Positions 1-9,050 of a stretch of DNA of 64,000 nucleotides are shown piece after piece; within the stretch, counting starts at the first letter, position 1, and each line of letters begins with the position of its first letter. The translations under genes and the position numbers were made by a program. Below the pieces are notes generated by a model. That model saw only the letters and a list, made by a program, of their open reading frames with translations, did no database searches and was not told where the DNA came from. Source of the DNA: Symbiodinium natans (Eukaryota; Sar; Dinophyceae; Suessiales; Symbiodiniaceae); NCBI GenBank assembly GCA_905221605.1, contig CAJNDS010002559.1:5001-69000 (forward strand), written 5' to 3'.

Positions 1-217
1 TTCGGAGGTGTCGAGTTTAGGGCCTGTAGGTTGTTTTGAGGGTTTAGGGTTTAGGGTTTCGGGTTTAGGGTTTAGGGTATCACGCTTCTTTCTAAGGGTT
101 CGTGCCAAGGGTCTTCCGATTCTGCGGCCATGAAAACTAAGGTTTTGGGTCGCCGAATCGATGTGCAGAGCCCGGCCGCTCCCTTGAAGGATCTATTCTG
201 TTCCATCCTACAGGAGG

Positions 218-345
218 ACTTGGCTGCACTCAGGAGGGTAGCTATAAATTAAACTTTTAGCTGCCTTATTAAGAAACCCAATAAACCCAAAAAGGGTAAG
301 GATCTAAAGTTACGGTAAAGTACCACAAAGAGGATTTCATGTAGC
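218..345 (+). repeat. Dispersed repeat, copy 1 (pairs with 42737-42895)
   Basis: The stretch runs from 'ACTTGGCTGCACTCAGGAGG' through 'AAACCCAATAAACCC' to 'CACAAAGAGGA'. It reappears 42.5 kb downstream with scattered substitutions and a poly-T expansion. No coding content is visible. It marks a dispersed family of unknown nature. Confidence 0.75.
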
Positions 346-494
346 CCTATAACCCCGTAGCAAACTCTAGTTTGCCTGGGCCCTTGCTATAGGGCCTGCA
401 TTTGGGGAGCCCTTCTATACCCTAGACAACCCAAGGGCCCATACTTCACAACCCTTTGAAGGAGGTAAGGGACCATATTCACAGACCATAAACT

Positions 495-627
495 CCTAAA
501 CCCTAAACCCTAAACCCTGAACCCTAAACCCTAAACCCTAAACCCTAAACCCTGAACCCTAAACCCTAAACCCTAAACCCTAAACCCTAAACCCTAAACC
601 CTAAACCCTGAACCCTGAACCCTAAAC
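495..627 (-). repeat. Interstitial telomeric array (CCCTAAA)n
   Basis: About 19 heptamers, mostly perfect CCCTAAA with occasional CCCTGAA variants. Read on the minus strand this is TTTAGGG, the plant/dinoflagellate-type telomere repeat. Confidence 0.9.
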
Positions 628-1040
628 TCCAAAGGACCTAGGCTTCAGTGAGAGATCGTAGAGAAATACTATCGGGAATGGACTCTCCATCCCCCCCTCT
701 CTTCATAAATTTCTTATAGGGTCTAGGGTTTAGGGTTTAGGGTTTTGGGTTTAGGGTTTTATAGGGTTCTTAAGGGAGGAGGGTTCAAGGAGGGTATGTA
801 ACCCAAGCTTCCCCAATACTCGCTAAGGCTCCTTCAGCTTCCCTAAGGTTCCCTAATTACCTGCCCCCCCCATAAACCCTAAACCCTAAACCCTGAACCC
901 CCCTCCCGTAGGACGCTGTAGATGTCAGAGCACAAACATGTGCGAGGTGGAGCTTCCCGTTCGGTCCTGAGCTGTGCGGCTGGGGTTCAGAGCTTCAGGA
1001 TCCAGGCTTGGCTTTCCTTTCGCAGGTCTCAACCTAAAGC

Positions 1041-1133
1041 CCCTAAACCCTAAACCCTAAACCCTAAACCCTAAACCCTAAACCCTAAACCCTAAACCCT
1101 AAACCCTAAACCCTAAACCCTAAACCCTAAACC
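1041..1133 (-). repeat. Interstitial telomeric array (CCCTAAA)n
   Basis: About 13 perfect CCCTAAA units. It lies just before the inverting minisatellite at 1158-2004. Confidence 0.9.
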
Positions 1134-1157
1134 TCTCTTTCATATATAATTTAAATG

Positions 1158-2004
1158 TTAAGGAGGCAAGGTCATTTTTTTACTGGGCAAGGTCATTTTT
1201 CTACTGGGCAAGGTCATTTTTTTACTGGGCAAGGTCATTTTTTTACTGGGCAAGGTCGTTTCGTCAAAAAAACGACCTTGCCCAGTAAAGAAATGACCTT
1301 GCCCAGTAAAAAAATAACCTTGCCCAGTAAAAATGTTACTGGGCAAGGTCATCTTTTTACTGGGCAAGGTCATCTTTTTACTGGGCAAGGTCATCTTTTT
1401 ACTGGGCAAGGTCATTTTTTTACTGGGCAAGGTCATTTTTTACTGGGCAAGGTCATTTTTTTACTGGGCAAGGTCATTTTTTTACTGGGCAAGGTCATTT
1501 TTTTACTGGGCAAGGTCATTTGGGCAAGGTCATTTTTTTACTGGGCAAGGTCATTTTTTACTGGGCACTGGGCAAGGTCATTTTTTTACTGGGCAAGGTC
1601 ATTTTTTTACTGGGCAAGGTCATTTTTTTACTGGGCAAGGTCATTACTGGGCAAGGTCATTTACTGGGCAAGGTCATTTTTTACTGGGCAAGGTCATTTT
1701 TTTACAAGGTGGGCAAGGTCATTTTTTTACTGGGCAAGGTCATTTTTTTACTGGGCAAGGTCATTTTTTTACTGGGCAAGGTCATTTTTTTAAGGTCATG
1801 GGCAAGGTCATTTTTTTACAAGGTGGGCAAGGTCATTTTTTTACTGGGCAAGGTCATTTTTTTACTGGGCAAGGTCATTTTTTTACTGGGCAAGGTCATT
1901 TTTTTACTGGGCAAGGTCATTTTTTACTGGGCAAGGTCATTACTGGGCAAGGTCATTTTTTTCCTGGGCAGGTCATTTTTTACTGGGCAAGGTCGTTTCG
2001 TCCA
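1158..2004. repeat. Minisatellite of 20-22 bp with internal orientation switches
   Basis: The unit TACTGGGCAAGGTCATTTTT is repeated about 40 times. Copies from about 1168 to 1262 read forward. About three copies at 1269-1331 read in the reverse complement, and copies from 1337 onward read forward again. The reversal at about 1264 (GGTCGTTTCGTC, then AAAAAAACGACC) makes a long perfect inverted repeat. The same TCGTTTCGTC word ends the array near 2000. Frames open through the array encode only TGQGHFF or GKVIFLL repeats and are not treated as genes. Confidence 0.9.
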
Positions 2005-2030
2005 AAGGTGTTTAGGATTTCCGGGCCTAA

Positions 2031-2218
2031 TGGTTAGGGTTTCAAGGCCTCACGGCCTGGTGTTTAGGGTTTCAGGGCCTCAAGGCCTGCTGTTTAGGGT
2101 TTCACGGCCTCACGGCCTAGTATTTAGGTTTCAGGGTTTCAGGGCCTCAAGGCCTAGTGTTTAGGGTTTCAGGGCCTCAAGGCCTGGTGTTTAGGGTTTC
2201 AAGGCCTCAAGGCCGGGT
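2031..2218 (+). repeat. 30 bp minisatellite built on a telomere heptamer
   Basis: About six copies of a 28-32 bp unit of the form GTTTAGGGTTTCAGGGCC followed by TCAAGGCCTGGT. Each unit contains one TTTAGGG heptamer and a short palindrome of the GGCCTCAAGGCC type. It abuts the preceding minisatellite. Confidence 0.85.
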
Positions 2219-4005
2219 GTGGCTTGTGTTAAGTGCTTGGTACTACGGCGTGATTGGTGCATCCGAAGAGAAAAGAAGTAACCTTCTATTTTCTTAATGT
2301 TATGGGATTCTTTGGGCGGGTGGGTTTTTTCCGTTGCCTAGATACACTGCTGGCCTAGTAAATGCTCGAACTTGAGATGCTGAACCCTAAACCCTAAACC
2401 CTAAACCCTAAACCCTAAACCCTAAACCGCAATCACATCACCACACCAAACGCGTCGCACACACCACATCTTGCGCTCCTCAAGTGTCGCCTCAAACACC
2501 CCATGTGGTCTGCAGTACCCCACGACCTAGTCCCCAGAGCTGCCAAAACCCCTAGACCGTCGTGTCCGACCACGAGGATTTAGGGTTTAGGGTTTAGGGT
2601 TTAGGGTTTCGGGCCAGCTGCACGTGATGTATCCCGACGCACAGCGTACAGACTTTAGGGCTGTGGGGCTTCAGGGCGGGGGTCCACTGGCCTAGCGTTT
2701 ATTAGGGTTTAATTAGGGTTCAGGGTTTAGGGGTTTAGGGGTTTAGGGGTTCAGGGGTTTAGGGTGTGATCGGGTGAACCTGAAGGGTTTAGGGTTCAGG
2801 GTTTAGGGCTAAGGGATAGGTGTATCCGCAACATACCCCCCGCCCCCAAAAAACAAACAAAAGGGAAACAAAAACGCTAGGAACCCTCCTAAACGAATCC
2901 ATTGATTTTGGGCTTTGGGAAAGTTCCTCCACCTTTCCCCCCCCCCACCCCCCCATGTTACGGTAGGGCTTCGGGTCCTAAACCCTAAACCCGAAATCCT
3001 TCCATCCCCCACCGCCCCCCCCCCCCCCACCACCCATACTACAGCACGCAGGGCATTGTTCAAGGCTTTTTGCGCGGCAGGGCCGATGATGCGATGATGC
3101 TTTAATGAGTTTAGGGCATCGGGTTGGGGATTGAGCCCTAAACCCTAAACCCTAAAACCCTCAAACCCTCAAACCCTCAAACCCTGAAACCCCAAAACCC
3201 CAAATCCCTAAATCCCTAAATCCCTAAACCCCTAACTCCCTAAATCCCTAGATCTAAACCCTTTGCTGTCTTTGCTGTATGGCTTTGTTGCAAGCTTCAT
3301 CAGATATTTGGCTTCGGACCCTACACTCTCAAAACCCTTAAGCCTTAAGCCCCTAAAGACCCAAACCCCCAAGCCCAAACGCCCAACTCCAAACAAACCA
3401 CAAACCGCAAACCCTAAACCCAGAACCCTAAAGCCCTAGAGGGTCATACTCGGACCCCCAAGGGTGGACCCCGAAGAGGTGCCCCTACCCTAAACCCTAA
3501 ACCCTAAACCCTAAACCCTGAACGCCCTAAACCCTACACCCTAAACCCTAAACCCTAAACCCTAAGCCCTAAACCCTAAACCCTAAACCCTAAACCCTAA
3601 GCTAATATGCTCCTTACGTGGCCCTTGTATTGCCTGAGAGGATCTTTCGGAGAAGTCCCCAACCCAAGGGCTAAAAGTAAAGTTGCATGAAAACTCCTAT
3701 CCCTAAACCCTAAACCTTAAGCCCTGAACTTGACATCCTAAACCCTAAAACCTAAACCCTAAACCCTAAACCCTAAACCCTAAACCCTAAATCCACCCCG
3801 GGGTTGGAGATCTGCCGCTCGGGCGTCTCCGACGGTTGGGTTGCCGTGGCCTGTGGCGGAGGGTCTGGAAACCCTGCTAGGGTTTAGGGTATAGGGTTTA
3901 GGGTTTAGGGTTTAGGGGTTCAAGCTGAGGGTTGAAAATGTCGTGCGTGGGTCAAGCACTCTCCAGGAAGGTATCCTGTAGACCGAAACCCTGAACCCTA
4001 AGCCC
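2219..4005. other. Telomere-repeat mosaic, no gene seen
   Basis: Unique fragments of 50-250 bp are joined by CCCTAAA arrays (2384-2427, 3488-3600, 3736-3791) and TTTAGGG arrays (2577-2610, 3880-3919), plus degenerate A/C-rich runs (3137-3250, 3340-3435). Poly-C runs lie near 2936-2955 and 3009-3028. Small frames overlapping the poly-C runs are low complexity and were not called. Confidence 0.7.
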
Positions 4006-4007
4006 TA

Positions 4008-4126
4008 CAGGGTGGGGCCCCCTAGTTATAAGTAGAGTTATAAGGGCCCAAATTGGGTTATAAGGACCCTAAGTTAGGTTATAAGTCCCTTAACTACAGT
4101 TAGTATATTAAGGGGGCCCCACCCTG
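4008..4126 (+). mobile_element. MITE family 1, copy 1
   Basis: A 119 bp non-coding element with perfect 16 bp terminal inverted repeats, CAGGGTGGGGCCCCCT and its complement. TA flanks both ends. The interior has repeated GTTATAAG words. Two further copies lie at 46697-46816 and, inverted, at 55213-55332, each also flanked by TA. A TA target duplication fits a Tc1/mariner-type MITE. The parent transposase is not in the window. Confidence 0.85.
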
Positions 4127-4155
4127 TAAGCCCTAGCCTAAGAACCCCCCTCTCA

Positions 4156-4300
4156 CCTATGTTAGAACCCTACAAACCCTAAACCCTAAACCCTAAACCG
4201 GAGCCTACACACTGGCTTTCAACGTCGGTCTTGAGAGCATACACCGAAATCTCACTGCTGCAGATCTGAGGGTTTAGGGTTTAGGGTTTAGGATTTAGGG
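4156..4300 (+). repeat. Duplicated mosaic segment, copy 1 (pairs with 5880-6056)
   Basis: It runs from TTAGAACCCTACAAACCC through CACTGGCTTTCAACGTCGG to CTGCAGATCTGAGGG and includes telomeric arrays on both sides of the unique core. The second copy at 5880 differs by a few substitutions and array length, so the telomeric arrays were duplicated with the core. Confidence 0.8.
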
Positions 4301-4337
4301 TTTAAGGTTTTCGGTACCGGGTACAGGGGTAGAGGGC

Positions 4338-4405
4338 CTACTTTTTTGTAGGTTGTTACCATAACATCCCTCATAGGATTCCTAGGTAACCTACCAAAAA
4401 AGTAG
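4338..4405. repeat. Long hairpin, MITE-like
   Basis: The left arm CTACTTTTTTGTAGGTTG and the right arm ending AACCTACCAAAAAAGTAG form an imperfect inverted repeat of about 20 bp around a loop of about 24 bp. The right arm runs directly into a TTTAGGG array (4404-4449). Confidence 0.65.
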
Positions 4406-4564
4406 GGTTTAGGGTTTAGGGTTTAGGGTTTAGGGTTTAGGGTTTAGGGCTTTTGGGTTCTGAGGTTAAGCCCGTGACGAAAGGGGAGAACCCAGCTTCG
4501 GTCCGCCTGATTTTGGGGGCTTCAAGATTTTCTTGATTGTTTTACCTGTCATTAAGAAATTAGA

Positions 4565-4634
4565 ATATATATATATATATACACACATACATATGTATGT
4601 GTGTATATATATATGTATATATATATATATATAT
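4565..4634. repeat. TA-rich microsatellite
   Basis: Alternating TA with short CA/TG blocks. The small reading frame across it encodes only YIYIY-type low complexity. Confidence 0.85.
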
Positions 4635-4689
4635 CGTTGTTTTAGGGCTTTAAGGCTTTGGGGCTTTGGGTCTTTAGGGTCTGAGGTTC

Positions 4690-5245
4690 ATAGGCCTTTA
4701 TCTAAGATCTCATGCTTACATTCTTAGGGGCCCAACAAACCACGTAAACAGAAGGATCCTGCAAACAGGGCTTTTCGGAATCACCCTTGTAGGGGCCCTT
4801 GTGCTCCAATAGTAGGATCCTTATTTCCGGGGAGCCCCGCGGATTGTTTATAATTGTTTGGGTCTCGCCGGAACATTTTTCCGCAAAAACTGTCGCTGGC
4901 GAAGGAACATTTGGTCCGTGTTTTTTGCGATAGTGGCGATTTTGGGGGCAAATTTTCGGATTTTTTTTCATTTTTTTCCATGCTTGTGATCTTCTTTCTT
5001 GCTATTTTGGCAAAAATTTTCATTTTTTCTGGCGTTTTCGGGCATATTTTCGGACTCTTTACGCCATCCCACAAACCGCGTACGCTATTCTTCAGGCCCC
5101 CGAAAGCGCTCTTTTCAAACCCAGCGCTGAGTCTGCCTGACTGGGTGGCTTCAGACGGAGAGATCGCCCAGCGGTCCTTGAAGTACCCATTCTGAGGAGG
5201 CACGGCACGATGGGACCCTACATCATGCATGGCACCACCCACGCT
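4690..5245. other. Unique segment with overlapping open frames, not called
   Basis: This AT-richer stretch is flanked by telomeric mosaic. It carries open frames on both strands (153 codons on minus at 4781-5242, 113 codons on plus at 4854-5195) that overlap each other. Neither shows a recognisable motif. Poly-T/A-rich stretches (about 4945-5040) make the frames lysine- or phenylalanine-rich. It could be a decayed gene or a dispersed repeat; no function can be assigned. Confidence 0.4.
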
Positions 5246-5616
5246 CCTGGGTGTGCGGTGGTGGCATGCTGCGAGTGCATCGATGACAATGGGGAATGCG
5301 AGCCCCTGAAAACACCCTAAACCCTAAACTATACCCTAAACCCTCAACTCAAAACCCAAACCCCTGTAAACCCTAAGTCCAAAAGCCTAGACCCTAAACC
5401 CGAAGCCCTACCCTAAAGCCCCGCTCAGCCCCACTCAGCCCCACTCAGCCCCCCAAAACCTCAAAACCCCGAAGCCCTAAACCCTAAACCCTAAACCCTA
5501 AACCCAAAACCCTACAAGCCTGAACCCTAAACCCCTTCCTGGATCAGCCTGCCTCCTTTGCTCGCGCGCGGAAGGAACCTTGACAGGCTCAGGAGGCCTT
5601 CGGTGTTTAGAGTGGG

Positions 5617-5815
5617 TTTAGGGTTTAGGGTTTAGGGTTTAGGGTTTAGGATTAAGGGTTTAGGGTTGAGGGTTTGTAGGGTTGAGGGTTGGTAGGGTGG
5701 AGGCTTTGTAGGGTTGAGGGTTTGTAGGGTTGAGGCTTCGTAGGGTTCAGGGTTTGTAGGTTGAGGGTTTGTAGAGTTGAGGGTTTGTTGGGTTGAGGGC
5801 TGAGGGGTCATAGAG
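5617..5815 (+). repeat. Telomeric array grading into 16 bp GGGTTGAGGGTTTGTA array
   Basis: TTTAGGG units (5617-5660) pass into about ten copies of a 15-17 bp unit GGGTTGAGGGTTTGTA, apparently evolved from two degenerate heptamers. Confidence 0.75.
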
Positions 5816-5879
5816 TCAAGGGGCCTTGAGATTGAAGCCTAAACCCTGCAACCCCCCTGATCCCATAGATCCCTTTCGC

Positions 5880-6056
5880 CTACGTTAGAACCCTACAAAC
5901 CCTAAACCCTAAGCCCTCAACCCTAAACCCTAAACCCTAAACCGGAGCCTACATACTGGCTTTCAAAGTCGGTCTTGAGAGCATACACCGAAATTTCACT
6001 GCTGCAGATCTGAGGGTTTAGGGTTTAGGGTTTAGGGTTTAGGGTTTAGGGTTTAG
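5880..6056 (+). repeat. Duplicated mosaic segment, copy 2 (pairs with 4156-4300)
   Basis: The same unique core as at 4156 (ACTGGCTTTCAAAGTCGG to CTGCAGATCTGAGGG). The flanking CCCTAAA array is longer, and it is followed by TTTAGGG units. Confidence 0.8.
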
Positions 6057-6411
6057 GGTACTGGGTACAGGGCTTAAGGCTTCGTAAGGTACGGGGTTTA
6101 GGGTTCCGGGTTTAGGTATAGCTTGTCTTCGAGCCTTCGATGGATGCGTATCGCCTCTAGGCGAAATAGGACATAAAGTGTGAAATCTTGATTCAGATGT
6201 ATGTAACCTCCTGACAGAACAACAGGGTCCAGGCCCCCAAAGGTATGGGTGATTAGACAATGGACCCTGAACCCTAAACCCTAAACCCTAAATCCGCCCA
6301 TCACCGAAATTTGAGCTGCGCACTTGGCAAACCGGTCCGACATGCCGGGGGAGACCTTAGAGCAGATGGTTGTCGCAGGATTTAGAGGTCTGGGTTTCAA
6401 GGCTGAGGGTT

Positions 6412-6615
6412 TGGGTTTAGGGTTTAGGGTTTAGGGTTTAGGGTTTAGGGTTTAGGGTTTAGGGTTTAGGGTTTAGGGTTTAGGGTTTAGGGTTTAGGGT
6501 TTAGGGTTTAGGGTTTAGGGTTTAGGGTTTAGGGTTCAGGGTTTCGGGTTTAGGGTTGAGGGTTTAGGGTTCAGGGTTTACGGTTTAGGGTTTAGGGTTT
6601 AGGGCTTAGGGCATC
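6412..6615 (+). repeat. Longest perfect TTTAGGG array in the window
   Basis: About 18 near-perfect TTTAGGG heptamers (6412-6540), then a degenerate tail with TTCAGGG, TTGAGGG and TTACGG variants to about 6615. Confidence 0.9.
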
Positions 6616-6718
6616 TCGCTTAAGGGTCTAGATGGCTTTGACAGGGCTGAGGCCCCACAAATCTTCACATCTAGAGATGACTGGGCTGACGTTGAGTTGC
6701 CCTAAGTCCATAAATTGA

Positions 6719-6857
6719 GATGTTCCCCCTTATATTGACAGTCCTTAATCGGGATTACAGTACCCCCTATACCCTAAACCCTAAACCCTAAACCCTGAAC
6801 CCTAGACCCCCCTATTAAAATCCCTATCCAGGAGCTGTTAGTAGAAGGGGGAACATC
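6719..6857. mobile_element. MITE family 2, copy a, with telomeric repeats in its centre
   Basis: Terminal inverted repeats GATGTTCCCCCTT and AAGGGGGAACATC bound 139 bp. The interior matches the 103 bp copy at 59069-59171 except for an extra block of CCCTAAA units at about 6769-6806, at the apex of the hairpin. The word AAGTCCATAAA occurs on both outer flanks. It is non-coding. Confidence 0.8.
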
Positions 6858-6922
6858 CCCCCCAAGTCCATAAACCCTAAAGGCTAGGCCCGGCGAAGCC
6901 CTGATCCTCATGTCATAAATGA

Positions 6923-6993
6923 AGTTTAGGGTTTAGGGTTTAGGGTTTAGGGTTTAGGGTTTAGGGTTTAGGGTTTAGGGTTTAGGGTTTAGG
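6923..6993 (+). repeat. TTTAGGG array
   Basis: About ten perfect TTTAGGG units. Confidence 0.9.
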
Positions 6994-7128
6994 GTGAAGG
7001 GTTTAGGGTGTAGGTGATTTTCCGGGCTTTGTGAGACAAGAGACGTTTGTTTCCGCTACTTAAAGATCCCTTTTCTTCGTTGCTGAGTTCATACGCCTCC
7101 CAAATAAGTGTACACTTTTGGTTCTCTA

Positions 7129-7226
7129 GAACCCAGGAACAAAAAGGGTGCCCTTTTCGGGTAAAAAAAGGCTTATAAGGGAACTTACGCCCCCCCCAAA
7201 AGGGAGTAAGGGCCCACTCTGGGTTC
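7129..7226. mobile_element. MITE family 3, copy a
   Basis: A 98 bp element bounded by GAACCCAG and CTGGGTTC. The interior is of the form AAAAAGGGTGCCCTTTT, GGCTTATAAGGGAAC, GGGCCCACTC. Related copies lie near 47384, 48406, 55333 and 55891. It is non-coding. Confidence 0.6.
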
Positions 7227-7227
7227 A

Positions 7228-7294
7228 AGCCCTAAACCCTAAACCCTAAACCCTAAACCCTAAACCCTAAACCCTAAACCCTAAACCCTAAACC
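7228..7294 (-). repeat. CCCTAAA array
   Basis: About nine perfect units immediately after MITE family 3 copy a. Confidence 0.9.
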
Positions 7295-8090
7295 TTAATC
7301 TCTTGCAAGCTCGCGGCTGCCGTGGCTGGGTTGAACCTGTTCTCCCAAAGGGTCCTAAGTACCTATCTGGGGGGGGGGGGGGGGGGAACACTTACCCGAA
7401 CTTAAGGGGTTTACGATATAAGGGATTTAGGGCTCAGGGGTACCTTATTGGGGTCCTTATTATGTGGGGAATCCTGGGGCTCTAGTTTAGGGATACCCCC
7501 CATTTTCGTAAGGCTGTGCTGGATGGTTGTGGGCTGATTGAGGCCTAGGTATGCTCAGGCGTTTCGGGCAACTACGGGTTCAGGGGCTTAGGACTCAGGG
7601 TGCAGGGTTCAGGGTTCAGGGTTTAGGGTTTAGGGTTTAGGGTACAAAAGCCCTAGCCCTAAGCCCCAAACCCCTAATACTGGAACACGCGCTCACATAC
7701 AATGAGTCTGAGAAAGGAAGCCTGTTTAGGGTGTAAATTAAAATGAGTTTGACCGGGTCAAAGTCTAAACACCTTACGTATTCCCAAACCCTAAACTAGA
7801 AGCCTTAGCAAGGTGAGGGGCACTCATGGGGCTGGTGAGTCATTCTAGCTTGCTAAAGGGAACATGGGTACTACGAAACCCTAAACCCTAAACCCTAAAC
7901 CCTAAACCATAGGCCGCCCGCGCCAGGCGGCGGCCGGTACAACTGAACGCTACCGCTTCGAGATCTGCTTGCTTTGCCAAGCAGATCGAGCTTGCCATAC
8001 CTGATGCATCCCTGCTAGCCATAGGGCACAATGTAATAATGGATTAACCCTAAACCCCCGACGCGCGACCCCGGCGGGGGAGGTCGGGCC
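7295..8090. other. Mosaic and unique spacer, no gene seen
   Basis: It holds a poly-G run (7371-7386), degenerate telomeric units (7615-7640, 7876-7908) and unique GC-rich sequence leading into the 15 bp minisatellite. No convincing frame is present. Confidence 0.6.
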
Positions 8091-8097
8091 TGAGAAG

Positions 8098-8960
8098 CTG
8101 TTGCGCCCCCGCCAGGGTTGCCCCCGCCAGGGTTGCCCCCGCCAGGGTTGCCCCCGCCAGGGCAGGGCCAGGGTTGCCCCCGCCAGGGTTGCCCCTGCCA
8201 GGGTTGCCCCCGCCAGGGTTGCCACAGGTTTCCCCCACCAGGGTTGCCCCCGCCAGGGTTGCCCCCGCCAGGGTTGCCCCCTGCCAGTTGGCCTCGGCAG
8301 GGTTGCTCCCGCCAGGATTGCCCCCGCCAGGGTTGCCCCCGCCAGGGTTGCCCCCGCCACGGTCGCCCCCGCCAGGGTTGCCCCCGCCAGGGTTGCCCCC
8401 GCCAGGGTTGCCCCCGCAGGGTTGCCCCTGCCAGGGTTGCCCCCGCCAGGGTTGCCCCCGCCAGGGTTGCCCGGGTTGCCCCCGCCAGGGTTGCCCCCGC
8501 AGGGTTGCCCCTGCCAGGGTTGCCCCCGCCAGGGTTGCCCCCACCTGCCCCCGCCAGGGTCCCCGCCAGGCCCGCCTCAAGGGTTGCCCCCGCCAGGGTT
8601 GCCCCCGCCAGGGTTGCCCCGCCAGGGTTGCCCCTGCCAGGGTTGCCCCCGCCAGGGTTGCCACAGGGTTGCCCCCACCTGCCCCCGCCAGGGTTGCCCC
8701 CGCCAGGGTTGCCCGTTTGCTCCCGCCAGGGTTGCCCGCCAGGGTTGCCCCCAGGGTTGCCAGGGTTGCCCCCACGGTTGCTCCCTGTCAGGGTTGCCCC
8801 CGCCAAGGTTGCCCCTTGCAGGGTTGCCCCCCCCAGGGTTGCCCCCGCCAGGGTTGCCCCGCCAGGGTTGCCCTGGCAGGGTTGCCCCCGCCAAGGTTCC
8901 CACAGAATTGCCCCCCCGCCAGGGTTGCCCCCGCCAGGGTTGCCCCAGGGTTGAATTTCC
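8098..8960. repeat. 15 bp GC-rich minisatellite, left array part 1
   Basis: About 55 copies of CCCCCGCCAGGGTTG with frequent 1-15 bp deletions. The unit is a multiple of three and has few stops, so long frames open on both strands (PPGLP, ARVAP and RQGCP on plus; ATLAG, GNPGG and QPWRG on minus). The ATLAG frame mimics pentapeptide-repeat proteins. Deletions shift the frames at random within the array, which argues against translation. Confidence 0.9.
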
Positions 8961-9019
8961 AACACCAAGACAGGGTTGCCCCAGGGTTGCCCCGCGAGGG
9001 TTGCCCTGCTATTTGCCCA

Positions 9020-9050
9020 GATGCTTCGTCGTCCTTCTTATGAAGGAAGG
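9020..9050 (+). repeat. Dispersed hairpin element within minisatellite, copy 1
   Basis: GATGCTTCGTCGTCC then TTCTTATGAAGGAAGG. Stem TCCTTC / GAAGGA around a 4-5 base loop. The same word recurs about twenty times in the 8-32 kb block. Within the left array the copies are 9020-9050, 9774-9805, 10394-10425 and 10579-10604. Each is followed by CCAGAGTTGCCC or similar. Confidence 0.85.

Larger units (their letters stand above)
1..1033. other. Telomere-repeat mosaic, no gene seen
   Basis: Short unique fragments are separated by TTTAGGG or CCCTAAA arrays in both orientations (forward near 42-79 and 722-757, reverse at 495-627 and 871-897). A dispersed repeat lies at 218-345. No reading frame here looks coding. 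The arrays are internal, degenerate and of mixed strand, so this is not a chromosome end. Confidence 0.7.

Noticed and set aside
1-1140. Possible chromosome end because of TTTAGGG repeats
   Set aside because: Arrays are short, degenerate, in both orientations and spread through the entire window.
1155-2164. Overlapping frames of 200-234 codons on plus
   Set aside because: Translations are only TGQGHFF and GKVIFLL repeats from the minisatellite.
4533-4727. Small frame rich in YIYIY
   Set aside because: It reads the TA microsatellite.
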